A stretch of 64,000 bases of DNA from Viola odorata (Eukaryota > Streptophyta > Magnoliopsida > Malpighiales > Violaceae): assembly GCA_963691705.1 (NCBI GenBank), contig OY829540.1, positions 65,334,367 to 65,398,366 of the forward strand. Direction: 5' to 3'. Position 1 is the stretch's first letter. Each line of letters opens with the position of its first letter. A program made the translations under genes and the position numbers. The notes under the pieces are model-generated. The model had not been told where the DNA came from. It saw only the letters and a list, made by a program, of their open reading frames with translations, and did no database searches. Shown in pieces: positions 1-10,967 of this stretch.

Positions 1-428
1 TAATTTAAAGAGGAGGGAAGACAGGAGTGAACAGGAGTACCTCCACTCTATAGCAGTACTATGAACGAAGAGATGAACATCCTTGAGTCTATGATCGAAG
101 CATAAGAACAGAAGCTCTCACATCGCCCTTACCTGGAATTTCCTTTTATCGGATTTATTTCAATCTTGACCCCTGTCCTGGCCAAAGCCTTTGGCCAACA
201 CTATTTTGAACTATTTTTACTTCTTTCTATTTTGTCTTTATTTTCAGATACTACCAAACCAAATCCAGTGACGAGGAAGTCAACCTAAGAATTACATCTC
301 CTAGAGGTCTCTGTGGACGATCCTCTTACCACAATCTACAAACTCTTGTGGACAGTGATAAGTTGTATTTCTACCCCATTTTCCATACCTATTTCACTCT
401 TATATTTGACGTGTTCGACGCGTGATCA
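1..428 (+). repeat. 5' LTR of outer Athila-like retrotransposon (cut by window edge)
   Basis: The whole stretch matches 15658-16084 with about five substitutions and one 1-bp indel by eye, and the match stops at the same ATCA end (425-428 and 16081-16084). The primer binding site follows five bases later, which fixes this as the 3' boundary of a 5' LTR. The LTR start lies left of the window, so its full length is unknown. The roughly 1% divergence points to a fairly recent insertion. Confidence 0.9.
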
Positions 429-433
429 AATTT

Positions 434-451
434 TGGCGCCGTTGCCGGGGA
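434..451 (+). other. Primer binding site for tRNA-Asp
   Basis: TGGCGCCGTTGCCGGGGA is the exact complement of the 3' end (with CCA) of plant tRNA-Asp. It lies five bases after the 5' LTR. This primer choice is typical of the Athila/Tat branch of plant Ty3/gypsy elements and agrees with the coding domains that follow. Confidence 0.9.
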
Positions 452-495
452 TCTCTAACGGTATTTGTAGTTTTTATTTTATTTTGTTTTGATAG

Positions 496-1701
496 TTGAT
501 GACCAGGTCCTCTTGCAGAGAAGAAGATTTATTACCATACAATCCGAATCTCACAAGGGCCGAAGCACAACTCAGGAAGATAGCCCAGCAGAGGAAAACC
601 CCAGAGGAAAGTGAATCGGGAACCTCTAATTCAGAATCAGACTATAGTCTAGACCACAGTCTTGGCCAATCCCCCGACCAAGACAATTTCTTTGGTCCAG
701 CTATGGCAGAAAATCAGCAAGAACCCACGATGAGGGAACTGAACAGAACAGCAGAACAGGAAACCTTCTCCTGCATAGCTTTGCCGACAGTGGCAAATGA
801 TTGGTCTATCAAGACCAATATGGTGGCCAACCTTCCTAGATTCTATGGCCATTCGAACGAGAACCCTTTCAAGCACCTGAGGAATCTACACGTTCAGTGT
901 GATATGATGAAACCAGCTGCTGTGAACATGGAGAGAGCAAAGTTGAAAGCTTTTCCATGCTCTCTTGAGGGGGCTGCCCAAAATTGGTTCTACAGCCTAC
1001 CTCACAACACGGTCAATACCTGGGCCGAGATGTCCACATTATTCCTCAACAAGTACTGGAATGCAACAAAAACAGGTGCGGCTAGGAAGAACATGACTGT
1101 CATCCAGCAGAGGAACAATGAGGGTCTAAGTGAATATCACCAACGGTTCAGGAAATTGCAAGAAGTTTGTCCCACACATGGAGTTGCAGATCAGACCAAG
1201 ATCCAATATTTTTATGATGGAATGCTCCTTCTAAGTAAAGAAAAAGTTGATGAAGCCGCAGGTGGAGCATTGCAGGACTTGACGGTCACCAGAGCCAAAC
1301 TTCTACTCCAAACCATGGCAGACAATAGCCAAAACAATACCACTTCTGACAGGACTTCTATTCCTTCTAGTCTTTGTTCTATTGATGTTGAGCAAAAATT
1401 AACTGAATTAACTGATATGGTCAAAAACATTTCTGTCAATATTTCAGGTGCAATGACCACGGGGAACTCTAATCAGGAGCAAGTAGCATCGATTTGCGGA
1501 ATCTGCCAGCAACAAGATCATCAGACCAATAATTGTTACATGGTGCAGCATCCTGATGACGTAACACAAGTAAATGCAGCCTATGGGCAGAACCAAGGGA
1601 GTATGCAAAATTTCCCTCAAGGAAGTAACCAGTACTCATGGAGAGGCCATCCAAATTTTAGATGGAGAGACCCAGTCCCTCCAAATCAGAATCAAAATTA
1701 G
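496..1701 (+). pseudogene. Gag of outer Athila-like element, ended early by TAG
   Basis: A 401-codon frame begins about 45 bp after the primer site. Residues about 110-270 look like a plant retrotransposon gag capsid domain (AQNWFYSLP, a FRKLQEVCP-type stretch). A CX2CX4HX4C zinc knuckle (CGIC...H...C) sits near residues 334-347, where RNA-binding nucleocapsid knuckles are expected. The frame stops at a TAG (1699-1701), yet the same frame reopens straight after it in Gln/Pro-rich sequence, so the stop is probably a point mutation of a Gln codon. In an active copy Gag would package element RNA in the cytoplasm. Here the copy is broken. Confidence 0.85.
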
Positions 1702-2708
1702 AATATACCTCAGCAACAACCTCCCGTTAACTTTCAACACTTCGTACCTCGTCCTTCACACCTAAATCCTAGCCAACCTCCTGGCCAAGCCTCGGTACCC
1801 CAGCTGCCTCCAGCACCTCAACCCTTGCAGATAACCTGTCCCTCTATGGAGGATACGCTTAAAAGTTTGGTTGAGATGCAAAAGAACTTGATGCAATCTA
1901 TGCAGTCTAGCTTAGCGGAGATGCAAAAACAAATCAATCAAATGGCCAATCAAGGGAAATTACCTTCTACAACTGTAGACAATCCAAAACACAATGTTAG
2001 TGCCATGAGCCTTAGGAGTGGAGTTGTGTTACCAGAGAGGGAAGGAGCGAAAACAGATGAGGAGATAAGAAAAATCCAGTCGCAAGAGATGGATGAGGAT
2101 GAGGAAGAAGAAACTGAAACAGAGGCAGTCTTGGCCAAACCTCAGGCCAAGCCTGCAGTTATCGCGGAACCAGAAAAGGCAGAACCCGTCTTGGCCAAGA
2201 CTCCGGCCAAGACTGACCAGAAGGAAGAATTCATAGAAATTCCTCCACCATTTCCCCCTAGATCTTCGAAAGAGAAGACGCAAGATGAAGCGAGAGACTT
2301 CATGGCTGTTTTTGGGAAAATAGCTATTAATAAACCTATGTTGGATTTAATTGCAAAAGTTCCCTCTTATGCTAAATTTCTTAAAGAGCTGTGCACTAAT
2401 AAAAATAAAATTGCAGGTATAGAGAGGGTGAACTTAGCTCACAATGTCTCGGCAGTACAACAGCTTCCAGAGAAGTGCAAGGATCAAGGGACTTTCACCA
2501 TCCCATGCCAAATCGGGAATAAGAAAATTGAGAAAGCCCTTTGCGACTTAGGGGTAGGCATCAACGTGATGTCCCTGAGTGAATTCGAGACCTTGAAGAT
2601 AGGAACAATGAAGGAGACCGACTTGGTAATCCAGCTGGCCGATCGAACGATCATCCGACCTAAGGGCGTAGTGACTGATGTCTTGGTGATGGTAAATGAT
2701 TTTATCCA
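1702..2708 (+). pseudogene. Gag tail and protease start of outer element
   Basis: This continues the gag frame after the TAG. A Met/Gln-rich, probably coiled segment (1825-1960) is followed by an acidic linker with repeated LAK...AK peptides. An aspartic-protease-like region near 2540-2700 contains CDLGVGIN, which corresponds to the DLGA motif usual in Athila proteases. At about 2700 the frame is lost: protease sequence resumes one frame over at 2709 (ILLGRPFL), consistent with a small indel. The protease would cut the polyprotein, but in this copy it cannot be made whole. Confidence 0.75.
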
Positions 2709-3562
2709 GTGGACTTTTATATAGTTGAAATGAATGTTCAATTACCCTCTTGCACCACTGATATTTTATTAGGAAGACCTTTCCTAAGGACATCGAAAGC
2801 AAAGATTGATTGCTTTGAAGGAAGTATAATTCTGAAATTTTGTGGAAGAACAATTAAATTCAGCATTACCGAAGCCTTAAAATATCCTAATGATTTACAT
2901 TGTGTTAATTTTCTCGATGTTTTAGATCCAATTACTGAGGAAATTGCTGACATTTATATTAACGACCCCCTTGAGTATGTTTTGAGCAGGGAAATTTCCA
3001 CAAGAACTCTAAAAGAATTAGAGGACAGGACTGGAGATCAGAAGGAACTCCAAGGAATTTTGGACAGTTTGGTCGATCCAGAAGATACGGATTTGATCTT
3101 GGCCTCGAGCTTGGCCAAGACGCAGGCCAAGACTGCTAAAATTAGGAAGAAAACTGTAAGCTGTCAATTTATTCAATCCAACCTTCCTAAATTCCTACCT
3201 TCTGTTGTGCAGGCACCACAACTGGAATTGAAAGCTCTGCCAGACCATCTGAAGTACGCTTATCTAAGCCTAGACGACACCCTACCCGTCATTATTTCAG
3301 CAAAACAGACGGGGGATGAAGAAGATAGATTAGTGGCAGTCTTGAAGATGCATAAGGAAGCAATTGGCTGGACCATGGCAGATATCAAAGGGATATCAGC
3401 CAACATCTGTACCCACAAAATACATGTGGAAGAGGATAAGAAACCCATTCGGCAACCCCAGAGGAGATTAAACCCTCCAATGATGGAAGTTGTTAAAAAA
3501 GAAATAATTAAATTGCTAGATTCGAGTGTAATTTATCCTATCTCTGATAGTAATTGGGTGTC
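2709..3562 (+). pseudogene. Protease end and RT start of outer element
   Basis: After the upstream frameshift this frame shows the second protease motif (ILLGRPFL, about 2762-2785), then a linker that again carries LAKTQAKT. The entry into reverse transcriptase follows (VEEDKKPIRQPQRRLNP, near 3425-3480). The frame ends shortly after NWVS at about 3562, where the RT continues in another frame (VVPKK). That is a second single-base-type frameshift. No internal stop is seen within this segment. Confidence 0.75.
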
Positions 3563-4851
3563 CCTATGCAGGTAGTTCCTAAGAAGACTGGGATTACAGT
3601 GATCGAAGGAGAAGATGGGACCCAAAGAACAACAAGGATCCAAAACGGATGGAGGGTATGCATTGACTACCGAAGGCTGAATCAAGTCACTCAGAAGGAT
3701 CATTTCCCTTTGTCGTTTATCGACCAAATGGTAGAAAGGCTTACGGGGAAGTCTCACTATTGCTTCTTGGACGACTACTCGGGGTTTCATCAAATTTTCG
3801 TTGCACCCGAAGACCAAGAAAAGACGACGTTCACTTGTCTATTTGGAACGTTCGCCTACAGACGCATGCCATTTGGGCTATGTAATGCGCCTGCAACCTT
3901 CCAAAGGTGCATGGTAAGTATATTTTCTGAATATGTAGAGAAAAGCATCGAGGTGTTCATGGATGATTTTACCGTTTACGGTAATAATTTCGAACAATGC
4001 TTACATAATTTAGAAAATATTTTGAAAAGATGTGTTGGCACATGTTTAGTCTTAAACTTTGAAAAGTGCCATTTTATGGTAGACCAAGGAATTGTCCTTG
4101 GTCATGTGATTTCAAAGAAAGGTATTGAGGTTGATCAAGCAAAAATTGACATTATCAAGAACTTGCCTTACCCCTCATGCTTGCGTGAGGTTAGGAGCTT
4201 TCTTGGACATGCAGGCTTCTATCGCATGTTCATAAAAGACTTCTCTAAGATAGCTGAACCAATGTGCAAGCTACTACAAAAGGAGGTAGAGTTCGACTTC
4301 AATAAGGCATGTCAGAAATCATTCGAGGAGCTAAAGGAGCGATTGACATCAACACCGATCATCCAAGCTCCGGACTGGAGCTTGCCATTTGAGCTGATGT
4401 GCGACGCAAGTGACGCTGCTGTGGGAGCTGTTCTTGGGCAGCAGAAAGGGAAAGATCCGCACGTGATCTATTATGCATCAAAAATGCTAGATGATGCCCA
4501 AAGAAATTACACCACAATCGAAAAAGAACTCTTTGCAATAGTTTTTACCCTAGAGAAATTTAGATCTTATTTATTAGGCACTAAAATTATTGTATTTTCT
4601 GATCATGCCGCATTGAAATATCTCTTGGTCAAACATGAGGCCAAACCTAGACTAATCCGTTGGATTCTTCTTTTGTAGGAGCATAATCTAGAAATAAAGG
4701 ATAAAAGCGGCAGGGAAAACCTCGTGGCAGACCACTTTAGCCGCTGCCTAGCAAAAGGAGACACGAACGAAATAAGGGCAGAATTTCCAGATGAGAAACT
4801 ACTCTTGGTAACACTGTCTAGGGAGATACCTTGGCCTAGGTACTGTCTTCC
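3563..4851 (+). pseudogene. Reverse transcriptase and RNase H of outer element; integrase missing
   Basis: Starting from the VVPKK motif, the segment holds RT with the catalytic FMDD box (about 3955-3970) and [13 protein letters not shown]. The RNase H begins at [13 protein letters not shown] (about 4400). A TAG at 4676-4678 follows LLL, and the same frame continues with homologous RNase H tail (LVADHFSR), so it is probably another Gln-to-stop change. The inner element is inserted after 4851. Across that insertion the frame resumes at 15544 and stops within a few codons, and no integrase zinc finger or DDE core appears before the 3' LTR. The outer element is therefore an integrase-less deletion derivative as well as point-mutated. 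Confidence 0.85.
4847..4851. repeat. Target site duplication CTTCC, left copy
   Basis: CTTCC immediately precedes the inner element's left LTR and is repeated at 15539-15543 immediately after the right LTR. A perfect 5-bp duplication is what a Ty3/gypsy integrase makes. Confidence 0.9.
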
Positions 4852-5918
4852 TGATGTGATCCTGCCTAGGGTTAGTAAGCCGGATGACAATGGAGCTATC
4901 GAAGGATCTAGCCTAATCGAATTATCTAGCGACAACAAGATCACAAGGAAAAGAAAGACACGAACAAGTGATATTTAGCGGAGAATTAAAGAAATATGTA
5001 CCCGGAATTGATTAGGATTGACAAAGGATTGAAATTGATCACACGAACATCCAAGAATTAATCCAAGCAACTTGACAACCACGGTTCTTGGAATAAGCAA
5101 TTAATAAACCTCCATTCATTCAAGAAACTTATCACACCTTACAATTACAAATTCGAGGGATCCCCGAGCAATAATCGGAAGGAGTAATCTCAACTTAAAT
5201 GATTTTTACTCAAGGAAAAGTGAAGAGTTTCAAGGCTTATGTGATACAAGAAGGAGTAATCTCACTTGACTAATATCACTCAAAGTCTAAAAACTGCCTG
5301 AAAAAAGAAACACAAGAGCTATTTATAGTTCGTACAAAAGATGGGCTTGAAAAGCCCAAAAAAGGCCATTTTCTCTCATGTCTGGCGGTATATCGCCTGG
5401 AGGCTTGAAGTCCTGGCGGTATACCGCTAGCTTCGCTTGGAAATGCACAAATTAAATCAATTCCTGGCGGTATGCCGCGCCAGACATGGCATTCCTGGCG
5501 GTATGCCGCCCCAGACATGGCATTCCTGGCGGTATGCCGCTAGGCTCGTTCACACTGCGCGCTGAAATGTTGACGAGCATAACTTTTGATCCACCAGTCC
5601 GATTGGCCTGAAACTTATCCCAAACAGAAGCTAACATCTTGAAGTTTCCATCAAGCCTTTGTTCTCTCAAATAGGACTCCATTTTCTTGCTCAAAAGCTC
5701 ATGATGATTAGCTTCTTGGATGGAATATTTGTTGGCGAGCCTTGGCTTGGTGAATGCACACATGGACAGCTTTTTCCTTGGCCTCGATGGGTTCTTCCTC
5801 ACTCATTTTGCCTTCAAACCATAGGGATAACCTTCGTGCTTTGCTTCGGGTGATCGGGCCTTGAGGTATTAGGTCTCGAGTGTCAACATTGGCATCGGAA
5901 GAGCCCGTGATCGCATCA
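4852..5918 (-). repeat. 3' LTR of inner element (left copy)
   Basis: This 1067-bp LTR runs TGATGTGATC to CGCATCA and pairs with 14504-15538 at about 98% identity by eye. It carries five copies of a palindromic core around GGCGGTATRCCGC (about 5384, 5414, 5465, 5496, 5527). The partner LTR carries four, because one unit of about 31 bp is missing there. The terminal pol codons read into it from the right. Confidence 0.93.
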
Positions 5919-7303
5919 ACTCCTTCCCCTTCGAAAGGATTCGTCCTCGAATCCATGTCTTGAGGGTTCTCTTCATCTTCAGGGTAAAGGGACAGATCAT
6001 TGACGTTGAATGTACGGCTGATCCCTCCATATTCGCTTGGAAGATCTAGAACATAGGCATTGACGTCGATACGACGGATGATTTGAAAAGGCTCGTCCCC
6101 CCGTGGACTTAGCTTGTTTTGTCATTCACGGGGGAACCAATATTTGCTCCAATGAAGCCACACCCATTGACCCAGTTCAAAGGAAGTAGGAATCTTGCCC
6201 TTATTGCGCTTGGCCATCTCCTTTTCATTCATGCTTTCAATGCTTTTGCGGACTTGCTCATGGAGTTTCTTAACAACTGTAGCTTTGGCATTCCCATCTA
6301 CACACTTAATAGAACTCAAGGGCAAAGGTGAGAGATCAAGAGGGGTCAAGGGTTTGAACCCGTAAACCACCTCAAAAGGGGAATAACCAATGGAGGAATG
6401 GTAGGCATTATTATAAGCAAATTCAATAAAGGTCATACATTCTTCCCATTTTACTCCATATTTAGCAATCATGACACGAAGTAATGATCCTAAAGTCCTA
6501 TTCACCACCTCCGTTTGGCCATCCGTTTGAGGATGACACGTGGTGGAGAAGAGGAGTTTAGTACCTAACTTCGCCCAAAGAGTTCGCCAAAAATGACTTA
6601 GGAACTTAGTATCCCTATCACTTAAAATACTCTTAGGCATACCATGTATTCTCACCACATGTTGGAAAAATAAAGAGGCAATGTGTGTTGCATCATGTGT
6701 TTTCGAACATGGTATAAAGTGTGCCATTTTGGAGAAACGATCCACCACAACAAAGATAGAATCATGGCTATTCTTAGACCTGGGCAAGCCTAACACAAAG
6801 TCCATAGACAAATCGAGCCAAGGATGTTGGGCAACAGGTAAAGGCATATGCACGGCATGATGTTTAGATGTGGACTTAGCAGTTTTGCACACAATACATC
6901 GGTTCACAATGTTAGTCACATCTATTTTCATTCGTGGCCAATAGAAATGCGATTTTAAGGCATGCAACATTTTAGTAATGCCAAAATGGCCACTCAAAGC
7001 CCCTCCATGAGCTTCCATCACAAGTAATTCTCTAACATTAGAACGAGGCATACACAATCTATCATATTTGAACAAAAAATTATCGTGCCTAAAGAAATGC
7101 ATGTGAGATCCACGAGCACAAGCCAAATATATATCACAGAAATCCTCATCATTCTCATACAAGTCAATCAAATAAGAAAATCCAAATATTTGGGCATCAA
7201 GAGAATTTAAGAGAGCATACCTCAGAGAAAGGGCGTTGGCTACCACATTCTCTTTGCCTTTTTTGTACTTGATGGTATATGGAAATGCTTCAATGAACTC
7301 CAC
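5708..7303 (-). pseudogene. Integrase part of inner gag-pol, with C-terminal tail in LTR
   Basis: This is in the same frame as, and directly after, the gag-RNase H frame, separated by one TAG (7304-7306). Counting from the first ATG (7303), an HHCC zinc finger uses H99, H106, C136 and C139. The DDE core is D168 (SMDFVLG), D229 or D231 (SDRD) and E265 (TDGQTE). A TGA at 6122-6124 interrupts FPRE, and the same frame then stays open to 5708. It contains a GPITRSKA-type motif inside the 3' LTR. The integrase inserts element cDNA into host chromatin, and the C-terminal tail is the targeting module in chromoviruses. Apart from the two nonsense codons the frame is open. Confidence 0.88.
5919..5931 (-). 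other. Polypurine tract of inner element
   Basis: On the - strand the bases directly before the 3' LTR read AAGGGGAAGGAGT, a purine run in the position where plus-strand DNA synthesis is primed. Confidence 0.75.
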
Positions 7304-10300
7304 CTACTTGGCATGTCTCTTATTCAGCTTGGCTTGGCTCTTAAGGAACTTAAGGCTCAGGTGGTCTGTGTGGATGACAAATTGGTTGGCTAGCAGGTAG
7401 TGCTCCCACACCATAAGAGCTCTTACCAACGCATAGAGCTCCTTACCATAGGTTGAGTAGTTGAGTTGAGCGCCATTAAGTTTTTCGCTAAAGTAGGCAA
7501 TGGGGCGACCCTCTTGGGTTAGGACCGCTCCAATGCCAACTCCGCTTGCATCACACTGTAACTCAAACACTTTGGTGAAGTCCGGCAAGGCTAAGATTGG
7601 GGACTTTGTAAGTCTTGCTTTAAGCTCCTCGAAGGCCTTGGCTTGCCATTCTCCCCACACAAATGCAACATTCTTCTTGGTCAATTCATTGAGAGGCGCC
7701 GCAATTGTTGAAAAGTTGGGCACAAATCGACGGTAAAAGCTTGCAAGGCCATGGAATGACCTTATTTCACCTACATTGTTAGGAATAGGCCAATCTTGGA
7801 TGGCTTTCACCTTGTCTTCATCAACTTGAACGCCCCCTATACTCACAACAAAACCAAGAAAGTGTACTCGTTCCAAACAAAACTCGCACTTAACAAATTT
7901 AGCATATAATCGGTGTGTGCGCAAAGTGTCAAATATGGAACGTAAATGGAACACGTGTTCCTCAAGTGACGAACTATACACAAGAATATCATCAAAGTAT
8001 ACAACGACATACTTTCCAATAAAATCACGCAAGATATAATTCATCAATCTCATGAATGTATTAGGAGCATTGGATAAACCAAAGGGCATTACCAACCATT
8101 CATACAAACCATGCTTGGTCTTGAAGGCGGTTTTCCATTCATCTCCTTCATGCATCCTGATTTGGTGGTATCCACTCATGAGATCAATTTTGGAGTAGAT
8201 TTGGCTCCCGCTTAACTCATCAAGCATATCATCGAGGCGGGGAATGGGATGTCGATACCTCACGGTGATCTTGTTGATGGCTCTACAATCCACACACATC
8301 CTCCACGTGTCATCTTTCTTAGGTACGAGCAACACGGGCACGAGACAAGGTGACATACTTTCTCGGATGTAGCCCTTGCGCAACAAATCTTCCACTTGCC
8401 TTTGAAGCTCCTTCGTTTCCTCGGGATTGCATCGGTAAGTCGGCCTATTAGGCAAGGCCGCTCCGGGTATCAAATCAATCTTGTGCTCTATCCCACGGAT
8501 TGGAGGAAGACCACTTGGCATTTCATTTGGAAAGACATCGTCATATTCCTGCAAAAGGGAAATAAGGGGGCTTGGTAGAGAAAATGGAGGGTTAGTATCA
8601 ATTTCCAAACAATGTGCCTTGTATCGAAGTACAAGACACACTTTATTAGAAAATAAAGCTTGCCTCACATCCTTACCCCTCGCTATCACACTCAAGTGTT
8701 TAGGCTCACTCTCTCTACCATGCTTGTTTTTTTCATGGCGTGTATTCGACTCTCCCTTTGTTTTCTTTCCTCTCCTCTCTTGTGCATGCTCACTTTTTTC
8801 ATGCATGCTATTTTCCTCATTCACACACCTTACTTTCTTCTCTCCACTCCTTTCTCTCATCTTCTTCATAATTTGGAACTCGGCACTTGCCTTTTCCATA
8901 TGCAATCGATCCTCAAGAACTTGAGCGGGTAAAAGTGGAGGAATGCTAAACTTCTTCCCTCGGTGAGTGAGGTGAATTTTGTTGGTTCGGCCACCATGCA
9001 CTACCCAACGATCAAATTGCCATGGCCGACCAAGGATGAGATGGCTAGCATCCATGGGAACTGCATCACACAATCTCACATCCTCATAACTACCTACTTT
9101 GAAGGCAACAAGGACTTGTTCCTTCATCTTTACTTCTCCATCATCACTAAACCAATGTAAGGAATAAGGAGTGGGGTGGGGTGTTGTAGGCAACCCAAGC
9201 TTGAAAACTAACAAATAACTTGCTACATCCACCACACTTCCATTATCAACAATAAGAGATGCAACCTTACCATTGATTTCACACCGAGAATGGAAGAGAT
9301 TCTCCCATTGATCTTTGTTGGCAACTTCCTCCTTTGCATGAGCATTCAAGCTCCTTCTCACAACTAGGGTCATTGTGGCTGCCGGAACTACCTCTTCTTC
9401 ACTACTCTCGGTCTCCTCCCCCCTATCTTCTTTCTCATCCTCACTTGCCTCAACGTCACTCCCCGTCTCATAGTTGCCCTCTCGGATCACCACTACTCTC
9501 TGATTTGGACATTCGGACGCAATGTGACCCCTTCCTTGGCACCGAAAGCATTGGACATTAGATGAGAATTTTCTTGGTTGGCTAGGGTTGGTAGGTGGAT
9601 TAGGATTTGTTTTTGGTGGGGGTTTTGAGAGGTTACTTTTGGTGTAGGGTGTGTAGGGTTTCGGAGGGGGTGTATCGACTTTGGAGTCTTTTGGTTTAAA
9701 GGGTTCTTTGGGATAAGACTTCCAAGGAGCCTTTGGGGTGGAGGAAAAGGTTGGGGTTTTGCTTGGGTAGGACTTCTTCTTGCTAGCTTCATATGCTTCC
9801 ACTTTTATGGCATAGTGGAGCATAGATTGTAGGTGATCGAGCTCCTTCAACTCAAGCTTGTATCTAATACGCTCGTTGAGACCATTGAGGAATCGTGCCA
9901 TAGTAATTTCTTCACCCTCCTCGGTGTTGGTCTTGATTAGGAGTTCCTCTAGCTCGTTGAAGTATTCCCCTACGAACTGAGGACCTTGTTTGAGACCTTG
10001 CAACTTGTTTTGCAAGTCTCTCTTGTGATGTGCGGGTACAAACCTTGCTCTCATCACCCTTTTCATCTCTTCCCAATCTTGGATAGCATCCACTTCTCCT
10101 CTCTCTCTACACACTTTTTCCCACCAACTAACGGCATAATCCTCAAACTCCATTGCCGCTAGCTTAATCTTCTTCTCTTCCGAATACCGATGACAATTGA
10201 AGATTCGTTGAATTTTCCCTTCCCACTTTAGATACTCCGAAGGATCGGTGGAGCCTCTAAAGGTAGGGATTTGCACCTTAATTCCGCTCAACTTGTCATC

Positions 10301-10933
10301 AACCCTAGGCTCTTGTGGCCTCTCTTCATGTTCAACAAACCGTGACCCATGACCCCTTTGTCGTCTTCCCCTCGTTCGGTGTGTCACCTCATCAAACTCG
10401 GCATTCACTTCCTCATAAGGGTCCTCATAGTATTCTCTAGTATGACGGGGTGTGGTAAGGGCATGGAAATGAGGGGCTTTGGGTCGACTACTAGAAGCAT
10501 GAAAGTCTTCGGGCCCTCGACTGCCTTGCTCATATTTCTTCCTTATCTCTTTCATTTGCTCTTCCGAAATGGCCAACCCCGGAGGGGAGACAAATGTCTT
10601 TCGGGTAACCTCCTTCTTTGGAGTATTTTTCAGCAACCCAACTCCTTCTCCTACACTTTGATGACCCTCCGATTCAGTTTCAACGTGGACATGTTCAATG
10701 AGAGGCGTTTGGTGCGCCTTAGGCGGAAGGTTCTTTGGAGGTGTTGCATGAGGAGGAACATTGGAAGGCTTCTCATCCTCTCTACCACAAGACTTGATCG
10801 TTTCCTCCAACAAAGAAAGACGACCCTCTATTCGAACCATGGTAGCCTTCAATTCTCCCAGGGCCGTCAAGACTTGGTCAAGGGCTTCGGCACTTCGGCT
10901 ACCACTAGAACTAGGTCTACTCCTTCCGGACAT
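7304..10933 (-). pseudogene. Gag-protease-RT-RNase H polyprotein of inner element
   Basis: This is a 1209-codon frame from ATG at 10933. The Gag capsid region covers residues about 215-370 (SWWEKV, RFLNGL). A CCHC knuckle is at about 462-475 ([14 protein letters not shown]). The protease has its catalytic Asp in VDNGS near 563, an unusual variant of D-S/T-G, with LILGRPW near 634. RT starts near 830 and its YFDD box is at 979-982. RNase H begins near 1090 ([12 protein letters not shown]). It ends with a TAG just after KRHAK, in the middle of the conserved junction into integrase. The stop falls where related elements usually have Trp, so a G-to-A change is the likely cause. Copy-and-paste retrotransposition would need this frame whole. 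Confidence 0.9.
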
Positions 10934-10967
10934 TTTGTATGTACAACTACTATTTTTCTTTTCTTTC

